A stretch of 64,000 bases of DNA from Plazaster borealis (GCA_021014325.1 CM037476.1:17954827-18018826); one strand, 5' to 3'. Positions 10,971 through 21,882 are shown, counted from the first letter of the stretch. A program made the numbers and translations. The notes: generated by a model not told the origin, from the sequence alone.

Positions 10971-11300
10971 ACTAAGAACCTGGAAAGGTGTTTTCACAAA
11001 GTGTCAAAAACTTTTTTGACACTTTGTGTATACGCGACAACATTTTATATACAGCTGGCACAGTGCCAAACATGAGTGCTCCGGCTTTTGCATTTTCATG
11101 AAGTGCCAACAAAATTTGACCTACATTGTAAAATGTTTTATGAATGGCAACCACCACCCCCCCCTTCCCCCAAGAACCTGGAACTTTGTTTTCACAAAGT
11201 GCCAAAAAGTGTATACGCGACCACATTGATTAAACAGCTGCCAAACATGAGTACTCCAACTTTCGCGTTTTCACGAACAGCCAACAACTTCACTCTGAAT
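10971..11300. repeat. Local duplicated module
   Basis: The block ...TTTTCACAAAGTG ... GTGTATACGCGAC ... CAGCTG ... CCAAACATGAGTGCTCC occurs at 10988-11110 and again at 11193-11285. The first copy has a small perfect hairpin GTGTCAAAAACTTTTTTGACAC. I see no gene. Confidence 0.65.
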
Positions 11301-11714
11301 TTGCTTAAATTACAAAAAATAAAGTACAAATAAAACCTCAAAGGGTAAACAAAATACAAACGAGAAAATACACATTTAATTTCTATACAGTATTTTAACA
11401 ATTTGACATGACAAAACTGTTGCACAAGTTTCTTCTGAATTTTTAATTTTGTCATGCCCACGATGTAGCCACACTTGTCCCCCCCCTCAGCCCCACTGCA
11501 AAACTCATCAAGGTAGAATATCCACACCACAATACATAAAATACACACAGTTAGTAAACAATAAATATTTTATTTACATCATCCGAGTTTCGAGCTCAAA
11601 ACGTTCAGGCCTGTAACGTAAAATGTTCAAAATATAAAAACAAAAAATGCTATCATGTTATGTTAACAAGTCATGCTCAATCGTATTTTTGAATTTTCAA
11701 TAGTTGTTATAATA

Positions 11715-12119
11715 TTAAAGGGATTGTTTACGATTGGTAGTTGGAACCCACTGTGTTTCAATCCTGTTGTACAGTTGTAGATACATGTATATACCATAAA
11801 ACTAACCTGTGAAAATTTCATTTCAAAAGGTGGTAGCGTTTTTGAGATATTACTGAAAATCTGGAGCGGTTATGTCCATGCAGGAAGAATAATCTGCAAT
11901 TGGAATACACAATCTGAGAAACCTTACTGTAGTAATGCTTCTCAGGTTCAAATTTTGGGGGAAAAAGTTATATCTTTTTCCATAACCGCAATACTTCTGA
12001 GTGAAAAGATTCTCAAAATGCATTATACTATCCAAAGCTGCTGTACTTCTTACCAAGTAAGTTTTTATTGCCATTAATTTTCATTATGAGTCATTACCAA
12101 ACGTATACAGACCCTTTAA
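11715..12119. mobile_element. TTAA-flanked MITE, 'GGGTCTGTATACG' subfamily
   Basis: Ends are TTAAAGGGATTGTTTACG and CGTATACAGACCCTTTAA. It has the inner block TACTTACCAAGTAAG read on the minus strand. About 405 bp, flanked by TTAA on both sides. The 74-codon minus frame inside is a repeat shadow. Confidence 0.85.
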
Positions 12120-12834
12120 AACATGCACACATTGGAATAACAATTAAGAGTTAATCGGTTTTGAAAATGTTTAACAGGAGAACAAGACAAAAAGAATGAA
12201 CTCATATAGGATTCAGAAATATCAAGTATCATTGCTTACAACAAACATTAAATCATTTTAAAACTATCTAACATTGGCGTTAGTTTATGAGAGTCAATCC
12301 TACACAACTAAATTTCACTAATAACAGAGAAATATTACCGTCTGAAATACTGTCAAAAAATTCTTGCAAATGTAAGAAGCCCATTTCAGAAGGGCATTTG
12401 TTATACATGTGTAGGACAACAGTATCAAGTTTGTCACTAAAAATCTACAATTTTTTTTGACGGATCATATTGTATCCCGCAACATCATGAATGCTTCCAA
12501 ATTAGTCTTAAAAAACAAAATCAGGTATTAATATTTGCAACACCAGCAAATAAACTTTCTTGATATCAGCAGCTGCAATTAACTTTCCAATGTTTAATTT
12601 TTTTCAAGGCCACTTTTTTTAACCAAAGGCGGACCTTTCTAAAAATATCAGCATGTTAAATGAGAACATTTTAAGCAGCATCAAAGCACCATAGATTGGT
12701 GCAATTGCAGCCTCAATCAATGAGTTAACCGTCAAGGAAAGTATGCACTTTATTCTTTGCAATTGTGGAATGCGTTTCAAAGCTACTGACAATGGTTTGT
12801 TAGTTAACAAAATTTGTTCTCACTCTTGGTTTTT
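12120..12834. other. AT-rich spacer with no supported gene
   Basis: No exon signals or named repeats recognised. Confidence 0.4.
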
Positions 12835-12859
12835 AACCTACACCGATGTGTGATAAGCA

Positions 12860-13560
12860 CTGTATACTCAACCATGAAGGCCTGCAGGGAAAACAAATCC
12901 ACAGGCATACTACTCGGGTTGGATTCGAACCTTGGATTCAAACCTAAGATCCTGCCATTCTAATAATAATAATAATAATAATACGCAGTTCTTATATAGC
13001 GCTTTATACTCCCGATAGGTGTCTCGAAGCGCTCAGTATTTTTCCTACAAGGTAAGTGGAGTTACGTGTTGTGGTATGAGACCTATTCCTTTGCATAGCA
13101 CCATGTAATGGTTTACAAGGTGCTGTGGTGCAATATGCAGCCAATCAAACCAGGAACACCAGGGTGAACCCCTTCTCTTTACGATAAGTGCACTGGGTTC
13201 TTTTACGTGCATTACACAAAACACGGGACCTACGGCTTTCGTCCCATCCGAAGGACGAAGCATGTGGTTAGGTGTCTTGCTTAAGGACACAAGTGTCACG
13301 ACTGGGATTCGAACCCACACTCTGCTGATCAGAAACACCAGAGCTTGAGTTCAGTGTTCTTATCCGCTCGGCCACGACACACCATTCTAAAGCAGATGTC
13401 TCACCACTAAGCCAACAAGTGTGACCAGTGAGAATATTATCCTTTTTTTTTACCCAAGTGCACCCAGTGAGAATATTATTCTGTTTTTACCCTCCACCAT
13501 AAAAAAAATGCATAGTCTGTGCATTCCCAAATCCTGCAGGGTGGAAAGAAATTCACAGGC
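12860..13560 (-). repeat. tRNA-derived SINE, family C, split by a SINE-A insertion
   Basis: Read on minus, 13391-13430 gives the head (TTAGTGGTGAGACATCTGC) and 12880-12963 gives the B-box (GGTTCGAATCC) with CCGAGTAGTATGCCTG. The same unit uninterrupted is at 39.82 kb (GTGGTCAAGACATCTGCTCT ... TTCGATTCCCACCCGAGTAA). The break carries a 9-bp duplication CCATTCTAA (12955-12963 and 13382-13390). Confidence 0.75.
12964..13381 (-). repeat. tRNA-derived SINE, family A, inserted in SINE-C
   Basis: The tail is AAT repeats at the low-coordinate end and the head GTGTCGTGGCCGAGCGG ends near 13381. The body shows GACACTTGTGTCCTTAAGCA and CATGGTGCTATGCAAAGG. Flanked by the 9-bp direct repeat CCATTCTAA, the target-site duplication expected for LINE-mobilised SINEs. 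Confidence 0.85.
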
Positions 13561-13760
13561 ATACTTCTGAGTTTGTCTCAATCGGTGGCTTATGGTGATG
13601 CCGTTAAAACTAAATAAAAAAAATACGATAAAATAAAACGGCTGTTAATGAAAGATGATCTCATGCATTCCGTGAGTCTCAATGGGGTGTTAGACTGTTA
13701 GTGCATGATGAAAAAGTTGCAAATATTCAGAGAGGCGATCCAAACGCCTTCTGGACTCAC

Positions 13761-13918
13761 AGATAGTCGTTGAAGTCCTCTTCGTTTTCCTCGCTGGTGT
13801 CCCCGTACTTCCTGACGCGGCTGCTCTTGCGAATGCTGATGCGTCGAACGAGCCCGTTTCGGTTCACGGCATCTTTGAACTTGCTCCACTTCTTATGTTT
13901 GTGTTTACCATCTGCCAT
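13761..13918 (-). CDS. First coding exon of an unrecognised basic protein
   Basis: ATG at 13918-13916 (context AAAATGGCAGA) opens a frame of 52 codons plus two bases, ending at TATCT|GTGAGT (donor at 13760). It encodes a basic N-terminus (MADGKHKHKKWSKFKDAV, then NGLVRRISIRKSSRVRKYG) followed by an acidic patch (TSEENEEDFNDY). There is no signal peptide. If the donor is ignored the frame stops one codon later (CTG TGA), giving a 53-residue protein, but the strong GTGAGT argues for splicing. The two leftover bases fit the one-base start of the exon at 6214-6395. The RRISIRKSS run looks like a phosphorylation or nuclear-import type basic patch; that is inference. Family not recognised. Confidence 0.65.
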
Positions 13919-14110
13919 TTTCTCTCCGTTTTTTCCCCTTTTTTTCTGGTGTTAAATCCTTAATTATACAACACAGCGTGAATGGCTGACAGGCTGAGAA
14001 ACGAGGTTGATGATTGGACGGTGAGGATGACACTCATCTAATGAGGAATGCGATTGGTTATGAAAATGCTGATATTCAAAACTCACATCCAATGAAATCT
14101 GAACAGTACT
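13919..14110 (-). promoter_or_regulatory. Putative promoter and 5'UTR of the 13.9-kb exon
   Basis: On the minus strand upstream of the ATG there are CCAAT boxes: GTCCAATCATC (about 14011-14021) and AACCAATCGC (about 14049-14058), plus an inverted ATTGGAT near 14090. I see no clear TATA box. Three such motifs within 90 bp next to a Kozak-like ATG favour a real transcription start. Confidence 0.45.
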
Positions 14111-15487
14111 GAACAAAATGAAAAGCTTCCAGTTGAATTTTTTCACTCAGTTCCTTGTGTCACACTTACATTTTATTCAGTCTTTATATGAAAATCTACA
14201 TACAACAACAGTGGGACCAGTGATTACCATACAAAAACTGAAAGTTCAAATTCTGTATATACTCACTAGTCAGTCCTTGCACAAATCGAAAGTTTACCCA
14301 TGCTTCGTCAAGAACAATAATTATGACAGCACGTGTGGGAAATAACTGGCAGTGACTAGATCTACGTAATGTATCGAGTGTGAGTGATCAGAGCGGCATT
14401 ACCTGTGTACCCCGACGAGGATTTCCTCTAGGGGTGATATTGGCTTGGAAAGGAAGCACAAGTTAAACAATTTGTGCATTGGGGGTTAGGACTGAGTTCT
14501 ACTTGCTGGCCTCGAGGGGGGCAGTCAGAGACAATCAAACCCACTTCCTGATGGTTATCTACTGGTTGGACAGAAGGTGGAAATGGGATTCACTCACAGG
14601 GTGATTGGTCATATCAGTGTACTACTACTAGATGTACAGTATAAAATATGTTGTTGTTGGGTGGAGGTGTTACTACATGTAGTTGTATATTTCTGGAAAT
14701 GAAACCAAGGATTCCTCATATTAAGTGAATTTAATCACTGTAGCTGGCAAGCCTGAAGAAACCTGTAAACAAGGGTGCTTGCTATGTGAACCAGAAACAC
14801 CTGTAAACCCCTACTCTTCCACGAAGACGTAACAATGCAAATCCATTGTGAACGCGAAAGCTGGCCACCTAATTTTCTTGTTAACCTGTGAAATACACTT
14901 ACGCTTCAGCAAATTTTTTCTGCTATAGTTAGCACAAAAATTTGCTTGCCGTTAAGCAGTGCTATGAAATTGGCACCAGGCAACAATGTGAAACTTTTTT
15001 TGGGGGGTGGGGATGCTTGAAACTTTTACAAGAGTCTGTCGGCTGCAACGTTTTTTTGTAACAAACTGAAACTTTTCAAACTTCTTACTTTCTCAAAGCT
15101 CTTTTGAAAAAAAAAAAAACACTTTTGCTTACCTTCAACTGGCTTTCATTTGGTGCAGTAGATCTCAACACTTACAGTTACAGTCCCGGGACCTATTGAA
15201 ATTATGGGGGAAAAACAAATCAATTATAAACAATGAAATACTGGTATTATATTTGATATTGACTGGCAAAACCTAACTGTAAGTTAACTTAGACAAACTG
15301 TGCTTCAGTTTGAAAACAAAACAAAAATAAATCTACAGAGCAGAATATGACCCATACTTAAGTTTTGTTTTCATATTCCAACAAATTAAAAATACCAAGG
15401 CTAGAAATCAAGGCTGAAAACCAGGGTCATTGAGGCAAATTTGACCTCATCAGACTTGGTGCAGGTCAAGGCTTGGCACATATACAC
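14111..15487. other. No gene seen; SINE-body fragment
   Basis: About 14690-14830 (GAAACCAAGGATTCCTCAT ... ACCAGAAACACCTGTAAACC) recurs at 60.13-60.26 kb, and part of it recurs inverted at 19.0 kb. It looks like a SINE-A variant body. The rest is AT-rich, with an A12 run at 15108-15119. Confidence 0.5.
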
Positions 15488-16203
15488 AAATGTACCACCA
15501 CTTTTTGTCGAACCTGTAAATCAAGGACTTTTCTTTGTTCTCCAATTGTTTTGAATTATTTGTTTCAACATTTTGTTACACAACATTGCACAAAGAAGCA
15601 CTCTGGATCCTTTTTGTTAAAGACCAGCTTAAACGAAAAGGGCATGCAAGTGATCTGAACTGAAATAAATGTACACCATTATTTGTCGACCCTGTTAATC
15701 AAGGACTTTTCTTTGTTCTCCAATTGTTTTGAATTATTTGTTTTTAACATTTTGTTACACAACATTGCACAAAGAAGCACTCTGGATCCTTTTTGTTAAA
15801 GACCAGCTTAAACGAAAAGGGCATGCAAGTGATCTGAACTGAAATAAATGTACACCATTATTTGTCGATCCTGTTAATCAAGGACTCTTCTTTGTTCTCC
15901 AATTGTTTTGAATTATTTGTTTCAACATTTTGTTACACAACATTGCACAAAGAACGCACTCTGGATCCTTTTTGTTAAAGACCAGCTTAAACGAAAAGGG
16001 CAACAAGTGATCTGAACTGAAATAAATGTACACCGTTATTTGTCGACCCTGTTAATCAAGGACTCTTCTTTGTTCTCCAATTGTTTTGAATTATTTGTTT
16101 CAACATTTTGTTACACAACATTGCACAAAGAACGTACTCTGGATCCCTTTTGTTAAAGACCAGCTTAAACGAAAAGGGCAACAAGTGATCTTTACTGAAA
16201 TTC
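15488..16203. repeat. Tandem array, four units of about 179 bp
   Basis: Units begin at 15488, 15667, 15846 and 16024 with AAATGTACACCATTATTTGTCG and share TCCAATTGTTTTGAATTATT, TTACACAACATTGCACAAAG and GACCAGCTTAAACGAAAAGG. The units differ by only a few bases, so the array is young or homogenised. Short frames inside (YLFQHFVTQHCTK) repeat with the unit and are not genes. Confidence 0.95.
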
Positions 16204-16384
16204 ATTTAAAATGTATTCAGTCAATAAGGGACTTGAGTTTACATGAGAGTAAACAGATTTTAATTGTAAAAAAAAAACCCCCAAAACAATCACTTTGAAT
16301 ACCCTTCTCGGGTGCTTTTCAGAAAGATTGACGAAAAGCCCTGTGTCGTCATCACTCATGTTACAACGTGGGAGCTCCGGTTTG

Positions 16385-16597
16385 TATAGATGATGTGACC
16401 TCTGTTTACATTCAAACCGCCCTCTGTTGACAAAACATTGTCCAAGTCATGCTCCGCCGGGCAAGAAGACGCGTACTCATGGTAAGATTGCGTGTACTTT
16501 CTAGCTGGCTGTCAAGTACACAAAGGTTTTACCCGGCGACATGCGCGCGCATCATGTTATGGTTTTCGAGTGACGTCAGAGGTCACATCGTCTATAG
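16385..16597. mobile_element. TIR element 'GATGTGACCTCTG', copy 1
   Basis: GTATAGATGATGTGACCTCTG at the left is mirrored by CAGAGGTCACATCGTCTATAG at the right. The interior has AAGAAGACGCGTACT, TAGCTGGCTGTCAAG, GACATGCGCGCGCATC and GTGACGTCAGAGG. A second copy lies at 26251-26442. The 68- and 116-codon frames over these copies are parallel shadows. Confidence 0.85.
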
Positions 16598-16899
16598 CCG
16601 CTTTGATGCAATAACAAAGCAACATCGCACGCATGACGTCAAAGTATCATTTTGACGCACACCGTCATCAGCAGAAGTATAGCTTGTTTTTCAACAAAAC
16701 CTTGAGGTAAGGGCCAAATTTGTTGTTGTTGATAATTTTGAAAAATTCACAAGTGTAAAAATATCAACATTTTACTGCGACTCCTAAGTTGATGATGCGA
16801 AGTTGTATGCATTAGTGTGGAGAGACCCAATTACAACTAAATGATTTAATAAACAAACACATAAACAAGGATAGCATTCCCGTTAAGAATGTTTTCGCT

Positions 16900-17120
16900 C
16901 AAGTAGCCGTTTAGAGTCTTCAGTTTCTTCAACAGGGAGGAATGCTATAGGTGAACTGGTTGGTGAATCCGAAAACACAGTCAAACACGAACAATGCTAA
17001 GAGAGGTTTGCGGTAACACCATATGAATATCTCTTTGAGTAGTGTTGGTTCTGAAAAGAACCGGTGGTTAACGACTCAAGGTTCGATCAGTATGCTCTGA
17101 TCGTCTTCAGGAGAATGCTA
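16900..17120. repeat. Interspersed repeat carrying a histone-type stem-loop
   Basis: Contains GTTTGCGGTAACACCAT (17008), which recurs at 52.72 kb, a 16-base hairpin at 17047-17062, and a second hairpin GATCAGTATGCTCTGATC near 17085-17103. No coding frame. Confidence 0.5.
17047..17062 (-). promoter_or_regulatory. Histone mRNA 3'-end-like stem-loop
   Basis: The minus strand reads GGTTCTTTTCAGAACC: a 6-bp stem with TTTC loop, the form of metazoan replication-dependent histone 3' ends. It is followed by AACACTACTCAAAGAGA, whose CAAAGAGA sits where a purine-rich downstream element would. No histone coding region lies on the upstream (higher-coordinate) side. Confidence 0.4.
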
Positions 17121-17423
17121 CAAACAATGCTACAGACACACTTCTAGATCAACCAATCCGTCAACAAACTTAATACGTGGATAAGTAGTTGTGGAAAGGG
17201 TCTCTTTATCAAGCTGTGTTGAAAGGACAGTTCACGGATGAACTTTGACCCAGATGTTTCCAAATTATTTTCCACAAAAAGGAAAAAGTACATGGTTGAT
17301 TTTTCGAAGAGTAAATTTCCTGCCATCTTTTAGTTTTCAATAAACACAATATCAATCAACAGGTCTGGAATTTTATCTTTGAGAGGGCAAGGCCATTTTA
17401 AGGACACTTCTGCTGGAAAATCT

Positions 17424-17712
17424 TTAAAGGCAGGGTATACCTTTGGTAATTACTCAAACGATTTATGACCATAAAAACTTACTTGGTAAAGAGCACTGGG
17501 AAGCTGTTGATATTACAAAACATTGTTAGAAACAAAACGCTTTGAAGATAGTAGTTTTAGGTAATTTTTCACCCAAAAATTTAAATCTGAGAAAGGCTTC
17601 AAGCATGAAGCCTTTCACAGGCATCTGAAAGCACACAATTCTATATGCAACAAGGGTGGCTTTTTCTTTCATTATTTTCTTGCATCTTCTATGACCAATT
17701 GAGCCCAAATTG
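17424..17712. mobile_element. TTAA MITE, 'GGCAGGGTATACC' subfamily, 3'-truncated
   Basis: TTTAAAGGCAGGGTATACC, CTTACTTGGTAAAGAGCACTG, GCTGTTGATA and TGACCAATTGAGCCCAAATT follow the family order, but the right TIR is missing. Confidence 0.75.
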
Positions 17713-18027
17713 AACAATATGAAGGGTATCTGCACACTTTTTAAAGTCAAATGTAAGGCTTTTTAAAGACCATTTTTATGCTACCCTTAACAAAATTTCA
17801 GACCAAAAAAAAGTGAATAAAGCAGGGTCGAAACAGCTTCACCAGCTCAAACTTACTGTAACTTTGTTTATACGCAGGGTATTCTGGGTCTCTACGAGCT
17901 AAGAGGAAAATTCTTTATACGCGTCATGATCCACTTTTTTTAACCTCAAATAACTGACTTTAATATTTTTTAATGCTTCTTAAGGCCTAAAATTTGGACA
18001 GTTCAATTTCAGACTTTTTAATACTTT

Positions 18028-18390
18028 TTAAAGGGTCTGTGTACCTTTGGTAATTATTGCCATCAAAAAAACTTACTCGGTAAGAAGTATAGCAGCTAAA
18101 AGTATAAAGCATTTAAAAAAAAAACCATTTCACTTTGAAGTAATGTGGTAATGGAAAGAGATATAGGTTTTTATCAAAAACAAATTGAATCTGAGAAGCA
18201 GTTTGTGTATTCCAATTGCAGATTATTCTTCCTGCGTTGACATAACCGCTCCAGATTTTTGGCAATATCTAAAAAATACTACCACCTTTTGAAAGGAAAT
18301 TTTCACAGGTTAGTTTTACGATTATCTATAACTGTATAGGATTGAAACAAACAGTGGGTTCCAATTACCAAACGTGTACAATCCCTTTAA
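18028..18390. mobile_element. TTAA MITE, 'GGGTCTGTGTACC' subfamily
   Basis: Left TTAAAGGGTCTGTGTACC, right GTGTACAATCCCTTTAA, 363 bp, TTAA on both sides. The interior parallels the 11.7-kb copy in the same order. Confidence 0.85.
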
Positions 18391-18800
18391 GGATCTGCAG
18401 AAACCCTGACATGTATTACATCCCTTAAAATTTGTCGACTGGGACTTCACTAGAAAGATCTTGATTATAAGAAAAGGAAAGAGGGGATGTAGAGGCGTTA
18501 TCTGTTTACTGCCCACACTGTCACCACTCAGGAAGACTCCAAATCCAACCACAACGAGCTAAAGTGCTGGTACAACAACAATAGTTTGGCGGGATAAACT
18601 GCTGACCAGTAATTCTGTTTGCTAAATCGGAAGAATTCTCTAAGATATTCCTTCTTGTTTTGCCAAGAGTTGGATGGGAACCCTCCTCCTGTCCATGAGA
18701 TTTGCCAATAAAGTTGACCAACCATGCATAAACCATCAGTGGCAAAGGTTGTGTGGACTGTGTGTTAGCATTATGGATATGTGTATGTAGGACAACTTGT

Positions 18801-19100
18801 GGCGTGTCGTGGCTGAGCGGTTAAAACCACTGGACTCAAGCTCTGGTGTTTCTGATCAGCAGAGTGTGGGTTCGAGTCCCAGTCTTCACACTTGTGTCCT
18901 TGAGCAAGATACTTTATAAGTGCTTTGTCCTTCAGATGGGACATTAAGCCATAGGTCCTGTGAATTAGGATTAGTAGTGCACGTCAAAGAGTAGGGGTTA
19001 ACTCTGGTGATTCTGGTTCACATAGCAAGCACCCTAGCTTGCGACTCTTGCAGGCTGCAGCGATTCTTTGGTTCATTAACCCAAAATATACAAAAACAAC
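18801..19100 (+). repeat. tRNA-derived SINE, family A
   Basis: Head GGCGTGTCGTGGCTGAGCGG, B-box GGTTCGAGTCCCAG, then ACACTTGTGTCCTTGAGCA. The body variant GGTTCACATAGCAAGCACC is shared with 14.75 and 60.2 kb. Confidence 0.8.
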
Positions 19101-19632
19101 AACAATAACAATAATAACTGTGCACAGAACCGTCTGTGTATTATTATTTTGGTTTATCCATGGTTTATCACGTCGACGTGATAGGCCTAAGTACATGTAC
19201 AGCTATCTCAGTCCTGCCATTCCTGTGGAAAAGCACTGAGAATTCAGTGCTTATCACATCGCCGTACGATAAAACACACACAAAAACACTTTTCTTTCTG
19301 ATGCAATTAATACATATTTAATTAATATATCTGTATATTGTGCAGATGCATTCACCGCTTGGTATCACATTGCTGGCTGGCATAGTGCATCCTGTCATTC
19401 AGAACCATATATCAATGACAGTGAACAGTCAGACAGTAGGACAGGTTTTAATGCTAATCTAAACAGCACTAGACAGAGCATCCACGCATGCCACTTTCAT
19501 CAAAGTTGATTGGTACATTCATGACATTAGCTGAAGCACATGACAACAGATTCTGATCGCTCTGGGAAAGTTCCCGGCCAAACTAACGAAGGGGACAGTG
19601 TGAGTTAAAAAAATACATAAATAAACAAACAC

Positions 19633-20075
19633 CTATTGTGATGAGAATTTCAGGTTTCATGCAACATAAAGAAATCTTGAGGGCTCTAAAAAGTACCATC
19701 ACTTCAAGATGACTCGTTGTTGTTAAAAATTAAAAAATTAAAAATAGCTATTGTGATGAGAATTTTAGGTTATATGGACCATTTAAAAGAAATCTTGAGG
19801 GTACTAAAAAGTACCATCACTTTAAGACGACTTGTTAAAAATTAACAATTAAAAAAATAGCTATTGTGATGAGAAATTTAGGTTAACTGGACCATTTAAA
19901 AGAAATCTTGAGGGTACTAAAAAGTACCATCACTTTAAGACGACTTGTTAAAAATTAACAATTAAAAAAATACCTATTGTGATGAGAATTTTAGGTTTAC
20001 TGGGCTGGAACATTTTAAAGAAATCTTGCGGGTTCTAAAAAGTACTTTCACTTTAAGTCCACTCGTTGCTGTTGT
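19633..20075. repeat. Tandem array, four units of about 113 bp
   Basis: Units start CTATTGTGATGAGAATTTTAGG at 19633, 19748, 19861 and 19974. Each carries an imperfect palindrome TCTTGAGGGTACT-AAAA-AGTACC...TTTAAGA, and an AT-rich AAAATTAACAATTAAAA spacer separates them. Confidence 0.9.
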
Positions 20076-20439
20076 CACAACACGCTTAAAATAACCCTTC
20101 CCTTTTCCCCTTTCTTAAACCACAGTGGGGTGTTCTTGATATAACCACGAGTTACTATGGCGACTCTGGCGTGGGTACCCTCACCGCAATACTGATTGGA
20201 GTGACACCCCCTTAATTGCTTCCGAAGTTTTGTGTCACAGGCCAAAGTAAAATTAAATTTGTCAAGCAACTATCATCGTGAATGTAAACAATTTGAGAGG
20301 CCACTTTGTGGCCATAACATCAGGGAAAAAAGGTGAACCAATTTGCTCTCAAAGATATTGGTAAATAAAATGTGTATTTTGTAAAGCAGTTAATAAAGGG
20401 GCAAGGATTCTTGGCCTTAAGTCTTGCAGCGCATGGCAA

Positions 20440-20628
20440 AATTTCATAGAGTTGCTTTTAAGCACAAAAAGTAGCTAAGCACAACAAATTATGCCTACCA
20501 GAATAGGGGTACCAGCCAAAATACAGTTTCTCATGTACCATCTGCAATGGTTTCCTGCTCATGTTTGCTTAGCATAGTTTTTGAAGCAGTACTTTCTGCT
20601 TAAGCAGCTCTATGAAAAAGGGCCCAGG
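20440..20628. repeat. Palindromic repeat P1
   Basis: AATTTCATAGAGTTGCTTTTAAGC at the left and GCTTAAGCAGCTCTATGAAA at the right, with AGTAGCTAAGCACAAC inside. Confidence 0.8.
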
Positions 20629-20670
20629 TCTAGACAATGAAAGAACTAGGCTCAATTTCATAGAGCTACT

Positions 20671-21043
20671 TAAAGGCATCGTACACGTTTGGTAATTACT
20701 CAAAATATATATTAGCATAAAAACTGACTTGGTAACAAGCAACAGAGAGCTGTTGATAGTGTAAAACATTGTGAGAAACGACTCCCTCTGAAGTAGCGTA
20801 GTTTTTGAGAAAGAGGTAATTTCTCACTAAAATAATAACAACTTCTTGCAAGAAGTTTTTATTCCTATCTGAAAGCACACAAATTTGTACAACGAGGGTG
20901 TTTTTTCTTTCATCATTTTCTTTCAACTTCGATGACCAATTGAGCCCAAATTTTCACAGGCTTGTCATTTTATGCATATGTTGGGATACACCGAATGAGA
21001 ACACTGGTCTTTGACAATTACCAAACGTGTACGATGCCTTTAA
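20671..21043. mobile_element. TTAA MITE, 'AGGCATCGTACACG' subfamily
   Basis: TTAAAGGCATCGTACACG at the left, CGTGTACGATGCCTTTAA at the right, near-perfect TIRs. Inserted exactly at the TTAA of a P1 repeat (GAGCTAC|TTAA ... TTAA|GCAGG). 373 bp. Confidence 0.9.
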
Positions 21044-21139
21044 GCAGGAAATATTACTTAATAAGTTTCTGCTAAGCAAAATGATCAGGAATACCAGCCA
21101 CAAATGGTACATATGTGAAATGGTATTTTGGTCGGTAAC

Positions 21140-21882
21140 AATAATACAATACAATACAAAAGCATTTCTATAGCGCTCTTACAAAAGCTGTATCACAGCG
21201 CTTAACAAGCAGAATAACAGAATAACAATTATAAGCTATGGATCAAATAAATGGGTCTTAAGAGCTTTTCCTGAAGGTTGCCAGTGATGGAGCATGACTA
21301 ATGTTACAGGGTAACTTGTTCCACATAGTTGGCCCAGCAGCATAGAAACCACGGTTACCAGATAATGTACGAGTGTGTGGGATGATGAGAAGTCTGTTAT
21401 ATTGAGCAGATCGCAGTCCACTCCTTGCTGGATCACATGGGATGATGAGTTCTTTGAGGTACAGTGGTGCATGGTTTATGTCACAGATACATTTAAAGGT
21501 ATCGTACACGTTTGGTAATGACTCAAAACAAGTATTAGTATAAAAACTTACTTGGTAACAAGCAACGGAGAGCTGTTGATAGTATAAATCATTGTAGGAA
21601 ACGACTCCCTCTGAAGTAACGTAGTTTTTGAGAAAGGGGTAATTTCTCACTAAAATAATAAAAACTTCTTGCAAGAAACTTTTATTATTCTATTTGAAAG
21701 CACACAAATTTGTATAACAAGGGTGTTTTTCTTTCATCATTTTCTTGCAACTTCGATGACCAATTGAGCCCAAATTTTCACAGGCTTGTTTTTTTGTGCA
21801 TATGTTGGGATACACCAAGTGAGAACACTGGTCTTTGACAATTTCCAAACATGTACGATGCCTTTAAAGACAAATATTGGTA
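21140..21882 (-). pseudogene. CR1/L2-type LINE, C-terminal ORF2 remnant and 3' tail
   Basis: Read on minus, the frame gives FKCICDINHAPLYLKELI, RSGLRSAQYNRLLIIP, RTLSGNRGFYAAGPTMWNKLP and HAPSLATFRK, then after a one-base frameshift ALKTHLFDP and a stop at about 21236. This order (APxYLxxL ... LRSA ... RTxxGxRxFxxAGPxxWNxLP ... SLxxFKxxLKTHLF) is the signature C-terminus of CR1/L2/Jockey-like non-LTR reverse-transcriptase polyproteins. The 3' end has AGCGCT...GAGCGCTATAGAAATGC and a TATTG/TATTA tail. It is 5'-truncated, frameshifted, and cut by a MITE at 21493-21867. It cannot make protein. Confidence 0.8.
21493..21867. mobile_element. TTAA MITE inserted in the LINE remnant
   Basis: TTAAAGGTATCGTACACG to TACGATGCCTTTAA. 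Removing it restores the LINE reading frame around TTTAAATG, so it landed after the LINE. Confidence 0.85.

Noticed and set aside
18521..18745. Two overlapping minus-strand frames, one Trp/Tyr-rich (LYWQISWTGGGFPSNSWQ ... LWLDLESS)
   Set aside because: The composition looked exon-like and a possible acceptor (CACACAG) exists, but the polypyrimidine tract is weak, two frames compete and I recognise no family. Worth only a transcript check.
15488..20075. Regularly spaced repeats considered as a CRISPR array
   Set aside because: The units are whole 113- or 179-bp tandem repeats without unique spacers, in a eukaryotic setting with introns and SINEs.
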